From contig UQHR01000008.1 of the NCBI GenBank assembly GCA_900540905.1, positions 4,777 to 68,776 of the forward strand: a stretch of 64,000 nucleotides of DNA, read 5' to 3'. The DNA comes from an uncultured Collinsella sp. (GTDB lineage: Bacteria; Actinomycetota; Coriobacteriia; Coriobacteriales; Coriobacteriaceae). This document shows, piece by piece, positions 26,457-35,919 of this stretch. The position numbers and the translations under genes were made by a program. The notes beneath the pieces are model-generated. The model did not search any database. It had not been told where the DNA came from and worked only from the letters and a program-made list of their open reading frames with translations. Numbering within the stretch: the first letter of the stretch is position 1; every line of letters starts with the position of its first letter.

Positions 26457-27479
26457 ATGGCACAGGAAGCAACCGCCAACGAGCAAAAGAAATTCAAGGT
26501 CCCGCGCATCCCGGGCGACATCATGATCTATCCCATGATCGTCGGTCTTTTGCTCAACACCTTCTGCCCGCAGGTTTTTGAGATCGGCGGCTTCTTTACG
26601 GCTGCCTGCCGCGGTGGCTCCAATACCATCGTCGCCGCGATCCTGCTGTTTGTGGGCGCCGGCATCAGCTTTAAGTCCACGCCGGGCGCCATCAAGACCG
26701 GCATCGTCGTGCTGATCCCCAAGCTGGTCGTCGCGGCGGCTCTCGGCCTGGGCGTGGCATATTTCTTTAACGACAACTTCCTGGGTCTGAGCTCCGTGTC
26801 TATCATCGGCGGCATCACGTTTTGCAACATGGCGCTCTATACGGGCATCATGGGCGAGTTCGGTGATGAGTCTGAGCAAGGCGCTGTCGGTATCCTGTTC
26901 TTTACGGCCGGCCCCGCCGTTACGATGATCATCCTTGGTGTTTCGGGTCTCGCCAACATCCCCGTCGGCACCATCATCGGATCCATCCTGCCGCTTGTTA
27001 TCGGCATGGTCCTGGGCAACCTGTTCCCGTTTATCAAGAACCTGCTGGTTCCCGGCGCCAATCCCGCGATCGCTGTAATTGGTTTTCAGCTCGGTGCGTC
27101 CATGAGCCTTTCGAGCTTCATCGCCGGTGGCATTTCGGGCATCCTGCTGGGCCTCATCACGCTCTTTATCGTCGGTCCCATTACCTTCGCCTTCGAGCGC
27201 CTGTGTGGCGGCAACGGTAAGGCGGCTGTGGCATGTTCCACCATTGCCGGCACGGCCATGACCACGCCGGTCGCCCTCGCCGAGGTCGCTCCGCGCTATG
27301 CCGAGCTTGCGCCCACCGCGTATGCGCAGATCGCCACCGCCGTCATCATCACGGCAATCATGGCCCCGATTCTGACCGGCTGGGTCGATAAGAAGTTCTG
27401 CCACGGCGAAGAAGATCTGTCGGTCGAAGGCGTCGAGGCTATTGAGGAGGCCGTCGCGACCGACATCGACGGCGAGTAA
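26457..27479 (+). CDS. kdgT: 2-keto-3-deoxygluconate permease
   Basis: GGGGG lies 4 bases before the ATG at 26457. The 340-residue protein has about ten membrane segments and reads like KdgT: PRIPGDIMIYPMIVGLLLNT at the N-terminus, then GITFCNMALYTGIMGEFGDE and GFQLGASMSLSSFIAGG. It imports 2-keto-3-deoxygluconate by proton symport. No KDG kinase, aldolase or pectin gene is next to it, so catabolic genes must be elsewhere. A 15-bp hairpin follows the stop. Confidence 0.9.
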   Translation: MAQEATANEQKKFKVPRIPGDIMIYPMIVGLLLNTFCPQVFEIGGFFTAACRGGSNTIVAAILLFVGAGISFKSTPGAIKTGIVVLIPKLVVAAALGLGVAYFFNDNFLGLSSVSIIGGITFCNMALYTGIMGEFGDESEQGAVGILFFTAGPAVTMIILGVSGLANIPVGTIIGSILPLVIGMVLGNLFPFIKNLLVPGANPAIAVIGFQLGASMSLSSFIAGGISGILLGLITLFIVGPITFAFERLCGGNGKAAVACSTIAGTAMTTPVALAEVAPRYAELAPTAYAQIATAVIITAIMAPILTGWVDKKFCHGEEDLSVEGVEAIEEAVATDIDGE

Positions 27480-27522
27480 CGGCCGTTACCGATAATTGAT
27501 TCCGGCGTGCAATTCGCGCCGT

Positions 27523-27570
27523 CAGAGCGCCCGAACGAGAACTGTCTTACAGCAACGTTCGGGCGCTCTG
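27523..27570 (+). terminator. Terminator after kdgT
   Basis: CAGAGCGCCCGAACG (27523-27537) is perfectly inverted at 27556-27570, 18 bases apart, followed by a T-rich stretch (CTATTATTCCC). A second smaller hairpin region follows in the spacer to the next gene. Confidence 0.7.
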
Positions 27571-27667
27571 CTATTATTCCCTTTACCCCTGCGGAGTAAG
27601 GGGCGTTTATTGCCCAGACACGAATCGGGCGATTCTGACCACTTGGATATTGAAGGGAGGGCGTCTA

Positions 27668-28810
27668 GTGGTTAAGGCACTCAAGATCGAGATATTCCTG
27701 CTGTGCATGATTATTCTTATCGGGCTTGCCGTGCGAAGCCGTCGCTCCCTGTTCTCGAGCACCCAGCAGCTTTTGTTTAGCATGCTGGGCTACACGTCTG
27801 CTGCCTACATTTTCTTCGATATGATCTGGACGCTCTCGGACGGCGTGAGCACTCCTGTAGGCATCACGGCCAACTGGATTTCCAACGCGGTTTCGTTTTC
27901 GCTGTTCGCCATCGCGTGCCTCATTTGGTTTTTCTATTCCGAGACGATGCAGGGCTCACGGCTCCTGACCACGCCCTACAGGGTGGTACTTTTAACGTTG
28001 CCAACCGCATTGGTGGTCGTGCTGGCATTTACCAGCTACTGGACGCACGCTATGTTCTATATCGATGCGCAGGGCGTATATCGTCGCGGCTTTGCTTATA
28101 TGATCCAGCCCAGCGTGAGCTACTGCTACGTCATATATACGTCCTTGCATGCCTTTATTCAGGCTCGAAAAGTCGAAAGCCTGCAAAAGAAGGCCATTTA
28201 TCGCACCCTCGCCTTTTTTGCGGTTCCCGCTCTGGCGGGCGGTACCTTCAAGGTTTTGTTTTCGGTACCGGGCCTTTGCGTCGGTATAACGCTGAGCATC
28301 CTGCTGCTCTACATCATCTGCCAGGAGCAGCTGATCTCGACCGACCCGTTGACTGGCCTTAACAATCGCAACCGTTTTGAGACCTATATGCTGTCGCTGT
28401 TCTCGGGTACTGACCAGGCCGAGGGTGTGTATCTGCTTATGATGGACGCTGACGGCTTTAAGCAGATTAACGACCGGTATGGACATGTTGAGGGCGATCA
28501 TGCCCTCCAGGTCATATCTGCTACGCTCAAAGAGGTCTGCTCGGCGTCTGGTGGCTTTATCGCACGTTATGGTGGCGATGAGTTCGTGGTGCTTCAAAAG
28601 GCGACGGCGGAGCAGGACATCATAGACCTGTGTTCGGTGATTAACGACGAGCTCGCTCGTGCCGAGGTGCCGTATGCATTGCGGATGTCCATCGGTTACG
28701 CGTGGGTCGGCGATAGCGTTGACACCTGGCAAGACTTACTTCGCGCTGCCGATGCGGAGCTCTACCGCGTCAAGGCCGAGAAAAAGAAAGCCGGCGTACA
28801 AATACGCTAG
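27668..28810 (+). CDS. Membrane GGDEF diguanylate cyclase
   Basis: The GTG at 27668 has GGAGGG at a good distance. About seven hydrophobic segments fill the first 230 residues, then comes a GGDEF domain (LTGLNNRNRF, MDADGFKQINDRYGH, ARYGGDEFVVL with GGDEF at 302-306). The active-site signature is intact, so it should make cyclic di-GMP. The inhibitory I-site RxxD five residues before GGDEF is replaced by ASGG, so product feedback is probably lost. No EAL domain. The sensory role is inferred from the N-terminal membrane domain. Confidence 0.88.
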   Translation: MVKALKIEIFLLCMIILIGLAVRSRRSLFSSTQQLLFSMLGYTSAAYIFFDMIWTLSDGVSTPVGITANWISNAVSFSLFAIACLIWFFYSETMQGSRLLTTPYRVVLLTLPTALVVVLAFTSYWTHAMFYIDAQGVYRRGFAYMIQPSVSYCYVIYTSLHAFIQARKVESLQKKAIYRTLAFFAVPALAGGTFKVLFSVPGLCVGITLSILLLYIICQEQLISTDPLTGLNNRNRFETYMLSLFSGTDQAEGVYLLMMDADGFKQINDRYGHVEGDHALQVISATLKEVCSASGGFIARYGGDEFVVLQKATAEQDIIDLCSVINDELARAEVPYALRMSIGYAWVGDSVDTWQDLLRAADAELYRVKAEKKKAGVQIR

Positions 28811-28910
28811 AAAAAGGGCACACGCTTGCGTGCATGGCGGCCCTCGGCTCTCCGATGTACTCCATTAAGCTAAAGCATGTGAATCCCCTCTACTAAATAA
28901 GGGCAGTTCG

Positions 28911-29846
28911 TTAGACCTTTTTGGGCCTGTTAACAATGATGATGCCGCTGCAGACCAAGAGCAGGGCAACGATGACAGTAACGGGGCTCGTGCCGGCGCC
29001 CTCGCCAAGCAGCAGTGCGCTCAGCAGTACGCCAAAGACCGGGTTCATAAACCCAAAGACCGAGACGCGGCTGACGGGGTTGACGGCAAGCAGCCGCGAC
29101 CACAGCGAGTAGGCGACCGCGGAGATAAGCGCCATGTAGATGATGAGCGCGATGGCGGGGACAATCGCCGTGGGGGAGAGCGCTCCACCCATCAAAAAGC
29201 CGATGGCGGTGAGGACCAGGCCGCCGACCAAGAACTGCCACCCGGCAAGCAAGACGCCGTCGTGCTTGCGCGAGAAGATGCCGATCAGGCAGGTCGAAAG
29301 AGCACCCGCGACAGTGGAGGCTAGGATAAAGCCCTCGCCATCGAGCCTGAAGCCAAAGGTGCCATCCGCGCCCGAAAGGTTGACGAGCGCGACGCCGGCA
29401 AAGCCCAGCGCACAGCCAAGCACCTTGGCCGTATTGAGCTTCTCGGTGTGAAATGCCAGGGCGGCAAAGAGGATTGCGAGGAAGTTGGCGCTGGCCTCGA
29501 TGATGGAGCTCGACATGGCGCTGGCGCGTGAGAGGCCCAGATAGAAAAAGAAGTACTGCCCGATAGTCTGGAAGAGCGACAAGACAAAGATGGGTTTGAT
29601 GTCGCGCGCTTGCGGTATGAGGGGGCGGCGTTGGGCCGCGCTCATCCCAACGATAACCAGGGCGCCGGCAAGCGTAAAGCGTAAACCTGCAAAGAGCAGC
29701 TGCGAAGCGCTATCGTGCGCTGGGATACCAAAGAGTGCGTAGCCGATCTTGATGCAGGGAAAGGCCGATCCCCAGAGTGCACAGCAAACAAGACAGCCCA
29801 GGATGAGTCCGGGCAGGGTGGCGAGATACGGCTTGCGGCTTTCCAT
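28911..29846 (-). CDS. EamA-family (DMT) transporter
   Basis: AGGAAGG lies before the ATG at 29846; a longer frame begins 14 codons earlier. Ten hydrophobic segments in two halves carry the EamA features CALWGSAFPCIKIGY and GLSRASAMSSSIIEASANFLA. The proteins export or import metabolites or drugs, and the substrate is not predictable. The gene is monocistronic; the purL terminator lies just upstream on the same strand. Confidence 0.85.
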   Translation of the reverse strand: MESRKPYLATLPGLILGCLVCCALWGSAFPCIKIGYALFGIPAHDSASQLLFAGLRFTLAGALVIVGMSAAQRRPLIPQARDIKPIFVLSLFQTIGQYFFFYLGLSRASAMSSSIIEASANFLAILFAALAFHTEKLNTAKVLGCALGFAGVALVNLSGADGTFGFRLDGEGFILASTVAGALSTCLIGIFSRKHDGVLLAGWQFLVGGLVLTAIGFLMGGALSPTAIVPAIALIIYMALISAVAYSLWSRLLAVNPVSRVSVFGFMNPVFGVLLSALLLGEGAGTSPVTVIVALLLVCSGIIIVNRPKKV

Positions 29847-29879
29847 GATGTCCTTCCTGTATGCGCGAAGCAAAAAAGA

Positions 29880-29908
29880 ACCCGCCACCGGGGGTGCCGG
29901 TGGCGGGT
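29880..29908 (-). terminator. Intrinsic terminator for purL
   Basis: A perfect 12-bp stem (29880-29891 with 29897-29908) with a 5-base loop. On the minus strand it is followed by TTCTTTTTT, a textbook U-tract, 38 bases beyond the purL stop. Confidence 0.9.
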
Positions 29909-29945
29909 GTTGTTACCCGAGGGGATTGTACCCGATGGGAAAGCT

Positions 29946-32900
29946 TTAGGCGAAGTAGGCTACGCCGCTCTCAAAGATCGGCATGAACTTATCGCCGGGG
30001 ACATGCTCGGGCACGTTGCGGTACAGGTTGTCGCCGCGACGCTCGGCATGGCCCATCTTGCCCAGGACGCGGCCGTCGGGGCTCGTGATGCCCTCGATGG
30101 CGAGTGCGGAGCCGTTGGGGTTGACGGAAAGATCCATGCTGGGCTTGCCGTCCTCGCCCACGTACTGCGTGGCGACCTGGCCGTTGGCGATCAGCTGGGT
30201 GAGCACTTCGTCATTGGCGACAAAGCGGCCCTCGCCGTGGCTGATGGCGACGGTGTAGGGGTCGTCCAGGCTGCACTGCGACAGCCACGGGGACAAGTTG
30301 GACGAGATGCGGGTGCGCACCAGACGGCTCTGGTGGCGACCGATGGTGTTGAACGTCAACGTGGGCGCATCGGGCGTGGCGTCGACGATGTCGCCGTAGG
30401 GCACCAGGCCGAGCTTGATCAGGGCCTGGAAGCCGTTGCAGATGCCCAGCATCAGGCCATCGCGGGCCTTGAGCAGGTCGCGGACTGCCTCGGTGACCTC
30501 GGGAGCGCGGAAGAACGCCGTGATGAACTTGGCGGAGCCGTCGGGCTCGTCGCCGCCCGAGAAGCCGCCGGGGATCATGACGATCTGGCTTGCACGAATG
30601 CGGCGGGCAAGCTCATGGGTGCTCTCGGCGACGGCCTCGGGCGTGAGGTTGTTGATCACGAAGGTGTCGGCCTCGGCACCGGCGGCACGGAAGGCGCGGG
30701 CGCTATCGTACTCGCAGTTGTTGCCGGGGAACACGGGGATGATCACGCGCGGGCGGGCGATCTTGGCGCCGCCGTACACGTGGATATTCTTGGCGCGGAA
30801 GTCGATGGTCTCGACCTCGGGGGTCTCGTCGGCGCTGCGGTAGGCGAAGACGCCCTCGATGCCGCTCTCCCAGGCCTCCTGGAGCTCGGCGAGCTCGATG
30901 ACTTCGGAGCCGGTGTCGATGACATAGCCCTCGACGGTGGTGCCCAGGGGCTCGACGACAACGCCGTCGGCGACCTCGGGCAGCTCGGCATCCTCGGCGA
31001 GCTCGACGACAAAGCTGCCGTAGAGCGGGGTGAAGAGGCTCTCCACGTCTACATCCTCGGCAAGCTCGATACCGATCTGGTTACCGACGCACATCTTAAA
31101 GAGGCTCTCGGCGCCGCAGCCGTAGCCGGGCGTGGAGATGGCCAGGGCGTTGCCGGTAGCAGTGAGCGCCTCGACGGCGTCAAACGCGGCGAGCAGCTGC
31201 TGAGCATCGGGGCGGTAGTCCTCGCCATAGGTGGCGGGGGCGATGCGGACGACGCGGTGCGTGAGGCCCTTGAACTCGGGCGAGACGGCGCGGGCGGCCT
31301 TGCCCACGGCGACGGCGAAGCTGATCAGGGTCGGTGGAACGTTGAGCTCGCCGGCTTCGTCCTCAAACGAACCGCTCATGGAGTCCTTGCCGCCGATGGC
31401 GCCGGCACCCAGGTCGACCTGGGCCATAAGGGCACCCAGGACGGCAGCCATGGGCTTGCCCCAGCGCTCGGCCTCGGTGCGCAGGCGCTCGAAGTACTCC
31501 TGGAAGGAGAGGTAGGTGCGCTTGTGCTCAAAGCCGGCGGCAACGAGCTTGGCGATGGACTCGACCACGGACAGGTAGGCGCCCGCAAACTGGTCGGCCT
31601 CCATCAGATAGGGGTTGAAGCCCCATGCCATGGCGCTCGCCGTGGTGGTCTCGCCGTCCACGGGGAACTTGGCGACCATGGCCGAGCTTGGGGTGAGCTG
31701 CGTCTTGCCGCCAAAGGGCATGAGCACGGTCGCGGCGCCGATGGTGGAGTCGAAGCGCTCGGAAAGGCCCTTGTTAGAAGCGACGTTGAGGTCGGTGACG
31801 AGCGAGGTCATGCGCTCGGCGAGCGTGGTACCGGCCCAGCTGGGCTGCCACACGCTACGGGCGCACACGTGGGCGACCTGGTGCTTGGGCGCACCGTTGG
31901 AGTTGAGGAACTCGCGGGACAGATCGACGATGGCGACGCCGTTCCAGGCCATGCGCATGCGCGGCTCGGCGGTAACCTCGGCGATAACGGTCGCCTCGAG
32001 GTTCTCCTCGGCGGCGTAGCCCATGAACTCCTCGACGTCACCGTCGGCGACGGCACAGGCCATGCGCTCCTGGGACTCGGAGATGGCGAGCTCGGTGCCG
32101 TCCAGACCGTCGTACTTCTTGGTCACGGTGTCCAGGTCGACATACAGGCCGTCGGCAAGCTCGCCCACGGCGACCGAGACGCCGCCGGCGCCAAAGTCGT
32201 TGCAGCGCTTGATCAGGCGGCAGGCGTCGCCGCGACGGAACAGACGCTGCAGCTTGCGCTCGACCGGGGCGTTGCCCTTCTGGACTTCGGCGCCCGAGGT
32301 CTCGATGGACTCGGTGTTCTGGGTCTTGGAGGAGCCGGTGGCACCGCCGATGCCGTCACGGCCGGTACGGCCGCCCAGCAGGATGATCTTGTCGGTGGGG
32401 GCGGGGCACTCGCGGCGCACGTGGTTTGCCGGGGTAGCGCCTACGACGGCGCCGACCTCCATGCGCTTGGCCACGTAGCCGGGGTGATAGAGCTCGTTGA
32501 CCTGGCCGGTGGCAAGACCGATCTGGTTGCCGTAGCTGGAGTAGCCGGCGGCAGCGGTGGTCACGAGCTTGCGCTGCGGCAGCTTGCCCTCGAGCGTCTC
32601 GGACACGGGGACGGTGGGGTCGCCGGCACCGGTGACGCGCATGGCCTGGTACACGTAGCTGCGGCCCGAGAGCGGGTCGCGGATGGCGCCGCCCACGCAG
32701 GTGGCGGCACCGCCGAAGGGCTCGATCTCGGTCGGGTGGTTGTGGGTCTCGTTCTTAAACAGGAACAGCCAGTCCTGCTCCTCGCCGTCGACATCGACCT
32801 TCACCTTGACGGTGCAGGCATTGATCTCCTCGGACTCGTCGACATCGGTCATGACACCGGTCTTCTTAAGGTACTTGGCGCCGATGGTGCCCATGTCCAT

Positions 32901-33692
32901 GAGGCAGACGGGCTTGGCGTCGCGACCGAGCTCGTGGCGCATCTCCATGTAGCGGTCGAAGGCCTGCTGCACCACGGCGTCGTCGATCGTCACGTCGTCC
33001 AGGACGGTGCCGAAGGTGGTGTGGCGGCAGTGGTCGGACCAGTAGGTGTCGATCACGCGGATCTCGGTGATGGTGGGGTCGCGATCCTCATCGCGGAAGT
33101 ATTGCTGGCAGAAGGCGATGTCCGCCTCGTCCATGGCAAGGCCGCGGTCGGCGATGAAGGCGGCAAGGCCGGCCTCGTCGAGCTCGCGGAAACCGTCGAG
33201 CACCTCGACGGGCTGGGGTTCGGGGGTCTCCATGTGCAGCGTCTCGGGCAGGTCGAGCGAGGCGATGCGGGCCTCGACGGGGTTTACCACGTAGTGCTTG
33301 ATGGCCTCGATGGCGGCCTCGTCCAAGTCGCCCGAGATCATATAGACCTTGGCGGAGCGCACGGCGGGGCGCTCGCCCTGGCTGATGAGCTGCACGCACT
33401 CGCTGGCGGAGTCGGCGCGCTGGTCAAACTGGCCAGGCAGGAATTCGACGGCAAAGACGGCGCCATCGCTTGCGGGGAGCTCGTCATAGGTCACATCGAC
33501 CTGGGGCTCGCTAAAGACGGTCGGGACGCAAGAGCGGAAGAGCTCCTCGTCGATGCCCTCGACGTCGTAGCGGTTGATGATCCTCAGGGCCTCGATGCCC
33601 TGAATGCCGAGAATCTCGGTCAGCTCGCCCTTGAGCTGCTGAGCCTCGACGTCGAACCCGGGTTTCTTCTCCACGTAGATACGAGAGACCAT
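29946..33692 (-). CDS. purL: Phosphoribosylformylglycinamidine synthase, single-chain
   Basis: The fourth step of purine synthesis: glutamine-dependent conversion of FGAR to FGAM. At 1248 residues it is the long fused form with the glutaminase domain at the C-terminus. Seen: NETHNHPTEIEPFGGAATCVGG (short core NHPTEIEPFGG) of the ATP-binding half, GGKDSMSG, and in the glutaminase MIPGGFSGGDEP, the nucleophile in ICNGFQAL and HGEGRF. The ATG at 33692 starts MVSRIYVEKKPG; the longer frame upstream is not conserved. It diverges from the antiporter gene. Confidence 0.95.
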   Translation of the reverse strand: MVSRIYVEKKPGFDVEAQQLKGELTEILGIQGIEALRIINRYDVEGIDEELFRSCVPTVFSEPQVDVTYDELPASDGAVFAVEFLPGQFDQRADSASECVQLISQGERPAVRSAKVYMISGDLDEAAIEAIKHYVVNPVEARIASLDLPETLHMETPEPQPVEVLDGFRELDEAGLAAFIADRGLAMDEADIAFCQQYFRDEDRDPTITEIRVIDTYWSDHCRHTTFGTVLDDVTIDDAVVQQAFDRYMEMRHELGRDAKPVCLMDMGTIGAKYLKKTGVMTDVDESEEINACTVKVKVDVDGEEQDWLFLFKNETHNHPTEIEPFGGAATCVGGAIRDPLSGRSYVYQAMRVTGAGDPTVPVSETLEGKLPQRKLVTTAAAGYSSYGNQIGLATGQVNELYHPGYVAKRMEVGAVVGATPANHVRRECPAPTDKIILLGGRTGRDGIGGATGSSKTQNTESIETSGAEVQKGNAPVERKLQRLFRRGDACRLIKRCNDFGAGGVSVAVGELADGLYVDLDTVTKKYDGLDGTELAISESQERMACAVADGDVEEFMGYAAEENLEATVIAEVTAEPRMRMAWNGVAIVDLSREFLNSNGAPKHQVAHVCARSVWQPSWAGTTLAERMTSLVTDLNVASNKGLSERFDSTIGAATVLMPFGGKTQLTPSSAMVAKFPVDGETTTASAMAWGFNPYLMEADQFAGAYLSVVESIAKLVAAGFEHKRTYLSFQEYFERLRTEAERWGKPMAAVLGALMAQVDLGAGAIGGKDSMSGSFEDEAGELNVPPTLISFAVAVGKAARAVSPEFKGLTHRVVRIAPATYGEDYRPDAQQLLAAFDAVEALTATGNALAISTPGYGCGAESLFKMCVGNQIGIELAEDVDVESLFTPLYGSFVVELAEDAELPEVADGVVVEPLGTTVEGYVIDTGSEVIELAELQEAWESGIEGVFAYRSADETPEVETIDFRAKNIHVYGGAKIARPRVIIPVFPGNNCEYDSARAFRAAGAEADTFVINNLTPEAVAESTHELARRIRASQIVMIPGGFSGGDEPDGSAKFITAFFRAPEVTEAVRDLLKARDGLMLGICNGFQALIKLGLVPYGDIVDATPDAPTLTFNTIGRHQSRLVRTRISSNLSPWLSQCSLDDPYTVAISHGEGRFVANDEVLTQLIANGQVATQYVGEDGKPSMDLSVNPNGSALAIEGITSPDGRVLGKMGHAERRGDNLYRNVPEHVPGDKFMPIFESGVAYFA

Positions 33693-33876
33693 TGGTTCCT
33701 GCCTTCCTGATCGGTTGGGCGTACGGTACGGTATGCGGCAGCGGTCGGTTTGCGGGGCAAGCCTCGCGGTCGCCTTGAGCCACATGTTTGTAAACGTCAC
33801 TATGATACGACAGCTCGCGGCGCGTAGAGGACGGCGAGGGTGCTACAGTGAAGCTCAAACAAGAGAAAGGCATCAC

Positions 33877-35439
33877 ATGGCATTCGTTTCTCTCGCCATC
33901 ATCGCGCTCGTGGCCTTTGCGAGTCCCTTTATCGCCTCGGCAATTCCCGGAAAGCCCGTTCCCGAGACGGTCTTTTTGCTCGTGTTCGGCGCGGTGCTGG
34001 GTCCGCATATGCTCGGCATCATCCATGTGGACGCCGAGGTCTCGCTCGTGTCCGAGCTCGGCTTGGCCTTTTTGTTCCTGCTCGCCGGTTTTGAGATCGA
34101 CCCCAAGAACATCACGGGCGTCGAGGGGCGCTATGGCATGGCGACGTGGGTCGTCACGTTTGGCATCGCCTGGCTTGCCGTGCGCTTTACGCCGTGGTTC
34201 TCGGTCAGCCATTTCGACGGCATCGCCGTGACGCTCGCGCTTACCTCGACGGCGCTCGGCACGCTCGTGCCCATCATGCGCGAGCGCTCGCTTACCGGCA
34301 CACGCGTGGGCGATTCGATTCTCGCGTACGGTACCTGGGGCGAGCTTGGCCCCGTGCTTGCCATGTCGGTGCTGCTCTCTGCGCGCACCGGCATTCAGAC
34401 ACTCGTGATCTTGGGTCTGTTTGCGGTGGTCTGCGTGCTGCTGGCCGTGGTCCCGAGCCGCTCCAAGCGCGTCGGCAGCCGCTTCTTTGCGTTTGTCGAG
34501 GAGCGCGCCGATACCACATCGCAGACCTTCGTGCGCTTGACGGTTCTCATCCTGGTCACGCTCGTGGCGTTCTCGGCCATCTTCGATCTCGACATCGTGC
34601 TGGGCTCCTTTGCCGCCGGCTTTGTCCTGCGCTATATCATCCCCGAGGGCAATCACACGCTCGAGACCAAGCTCGATGGTCTGGCCTACGGCTTTTTGAT
34701 CCCCGTGTTCTTTACCGTGTCGGGCGCAAAGATCGACCTGACGGCTGTGGCATCGCGCCCCGGGCTGCTCGTGGGCTTTATCGTGGCGCTGCTCATCATC
34801 CGCGCCGTGCCCATTCTTGTCTCTATGAGCATCTGTCCCGAGACGCGCGATGTCTCGGCGTATGGCCGCATTACCGTGGCCCTGTACTGCACCACGGCGC
34901 TTCCGATCATCGTTGCCGTAACGAGTGTGGCCGTTAACGCGGGGGCGCTTTCGCAAGACATTGCCTCGGTCATGGTTGCCGCCGGTGCCATCACGGTGTT
35001 CTTGATGCCGCTGCTCGCGCAGCTCTTCTACCGCGTGGTGGATGCTGCGCCGGTTGCCGCCGTGGCAGAGGTTGCCGAGCATCCATCCGATGCGCTCGAC
35101 ATCCTGCGCGCCCACCACGACCTAGCGAGCTTGCTCGCGCGCGAGCATGAGCTGCTGACTTCGCATGGCCATGGTCGCGTATTCGAGGGCCTGCCTACGC
35201 TCGATACGATTGCCGAGCGTCTTTCCGCCGAGGCGGCGAGCGGCCATATCGATGCCCGTATTGTGGACGCGGCGCATCTTCTTGCCGATAAGACCTATGG
35301 AGACGAGGTCGACCCGTCCGAGCTGACTCCGCGCGAGCGTCGCCGCCTGGAGCGCGCCAAGCTCGCCGTGCGCGAATACCGCCGCCGCATGCTGGAGCTC
35401 TATGCAAGAGAAGAAGCCGAGGACGACGACGGCAAGTAG
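33877..35439 (+). CDS. Kef/CPA2-type cation:proton antiporter
   Basis: About twelve hydrophobic segments in the first 400 residues (FLFLLAGFEIDPKNI, VLGSFAAGFVLRYIIPEGN and GAKIDLTAVASRPG) fit the CPA2 antiporter fold. The 520-residue protein ends in a charged cytoplasmic tail with a helical segment (ADKTYGDEVDPSELTPRERRR). It lacks a TrkA-N domain. It exchanges Na+ or K+ for protons; the ion is not predictable. The ATG follows AAGAGAAAGG. The 3' end is followed by the left copy of the large repeat. Confidence 0.85.
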   Translation: MAFVSLAIIALVAFASPFIASAIPGKPVPETVFLLVFGAVLGPHMLGIIHVDAEVSLVSELGLAFLFLLAGFEIDPKNITGVEGRYGMATWVVTFGIAWLAVRFTPWFSVSHFDGIAVTLALTSTALGTLVPIMRERSLTGTRVGDSILAYGTWGELGPVLAMSVLLSARTGIQTLVILGLFAVVCVLLAVVPSRSKRVGSRFFAFVEERADTTSQTFVRLTVLILVTLVAFSAIFDLDIVLGSFAAGFVLRYIIPEGNHTLETKLDGLAYGFLIPVFFTVSGAKIDLTAVASRPGLLVGFIVALLIIRAVPILVSMSICPETRDVSAYGRITVALYCTTALPIIVAVTSVAVNAGALSQDIASVMVAAGAITVFLMPLLAQLFYRVVDAAPVAAVAEVAEHPSDALDILRAHHDLASLLAREHELLTSHGHGRVFEGLPTLDTIAERLSAEAASGHIDARIVDAAHLLADKTYGDEVDPSELTPRERRRLERAKLAVREYRRRMLELYAREEAEDDDGK

Positions 35440-35514
35440 TCGATACTCTCTCGGGGAAGCCGCGTCCTGCTTTGAAGGCTCGGAACGGGATGTGGTTTCC
35501 GAAACGGGGCCGTT

Positions 35515-35740
35515 GGGAAACTGTGTCCCGGAATGGGCGCTCAGAGTGGGATGCAGTTTCCGCAAGAGACCCGTTGCGGAAACGGTATCCCAGAATCGGC
35601 GTTCAAAACGGGGCGCAGTTTCCGCAAGGAGGTCCTGGGGAAAACCGTGCCCCGTTCTGATCCGAAATACTGGGACATAGTTTCCCTTTCATAACAAGAG
35701 AAAGCGCGCTCCCTGCGGTTGATGCAGGCAGCGCCTCTTG
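35515..35740 (+). repeat. Left copy of hairpin-rich repeat flanking the accessory island
   Basis: This segment carries about six palindromic half-units of the type GGGATGCAGTTTCC in alternating orientation, spaced roughly 30 bases apart, and ends in a GCGCGCT..GCAGGCAGCGC hairpin. The right copy at 42304-42533 has the same order and orientation, with most positions identical over about 225 bases. A seventh related unit (GGGATGTGGTTTCC) occurs just before it, at 35488-35501. Similarity fades near 35770. The two copies are direct repeats around the low-GC genes. Confidence 0.85.
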
Positions 35741-35792
35741 CATAAAGCTCTGCTGAGGCTTGAAATTAGTTCGCTATGTAGATTAGGAAACA

Positions 35793-35856
35793 TTAATTGC
35801 CAATACTTCAAATTCTGAAATTAGACAATGCATTTCTTGAGTCTTAATTGCAAATA
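35793..35856. promoter_or_regulatory. AT-rich control region before fic with direct repeats
   Basis: The 480-base spacer 35440-35919 holds the repeat copy and then an AT-rich stretch. TTAATTGCCAATA (35793-35805) recurs as TTAATTGCAAATA (35844-35856), 51 bases apart, and TATATT at 35862-35867 is a possible -10 box. This could be an operator pair for the fic gene; nothing proves it. Confidence 0.4.
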
Positions 35857-35919
35857 TCGGATATATTCGAAATAATGAAAGACGATTTAGCTATTTGATT
35901 TCAAAGGAGCGATGAAGCG

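Noticed and set aside
28811..28910. A possible tRNA or small RNA after the GGDEF gene
   Set aside because: No cloverleaf or stem with T-run could be built.
29715..33710. A 1331-codon open frame opposite purL
   Set aside because: It is the antisense shadow of a highly conserved purL; its product is glycine/leucine repeats typical of reverse GC-rich codons.
35515..35740. CRISPR-like spacing of repeat units
   Set aside because: Units alternate in orientation, vary in sequence and have no uniform spacers or cas genes.
35837..35867. TTGAGT/TATATT promoter for fic
   Set aside because: The spacer is 19 bases and the region is AT-rich, so chance matches are likely.
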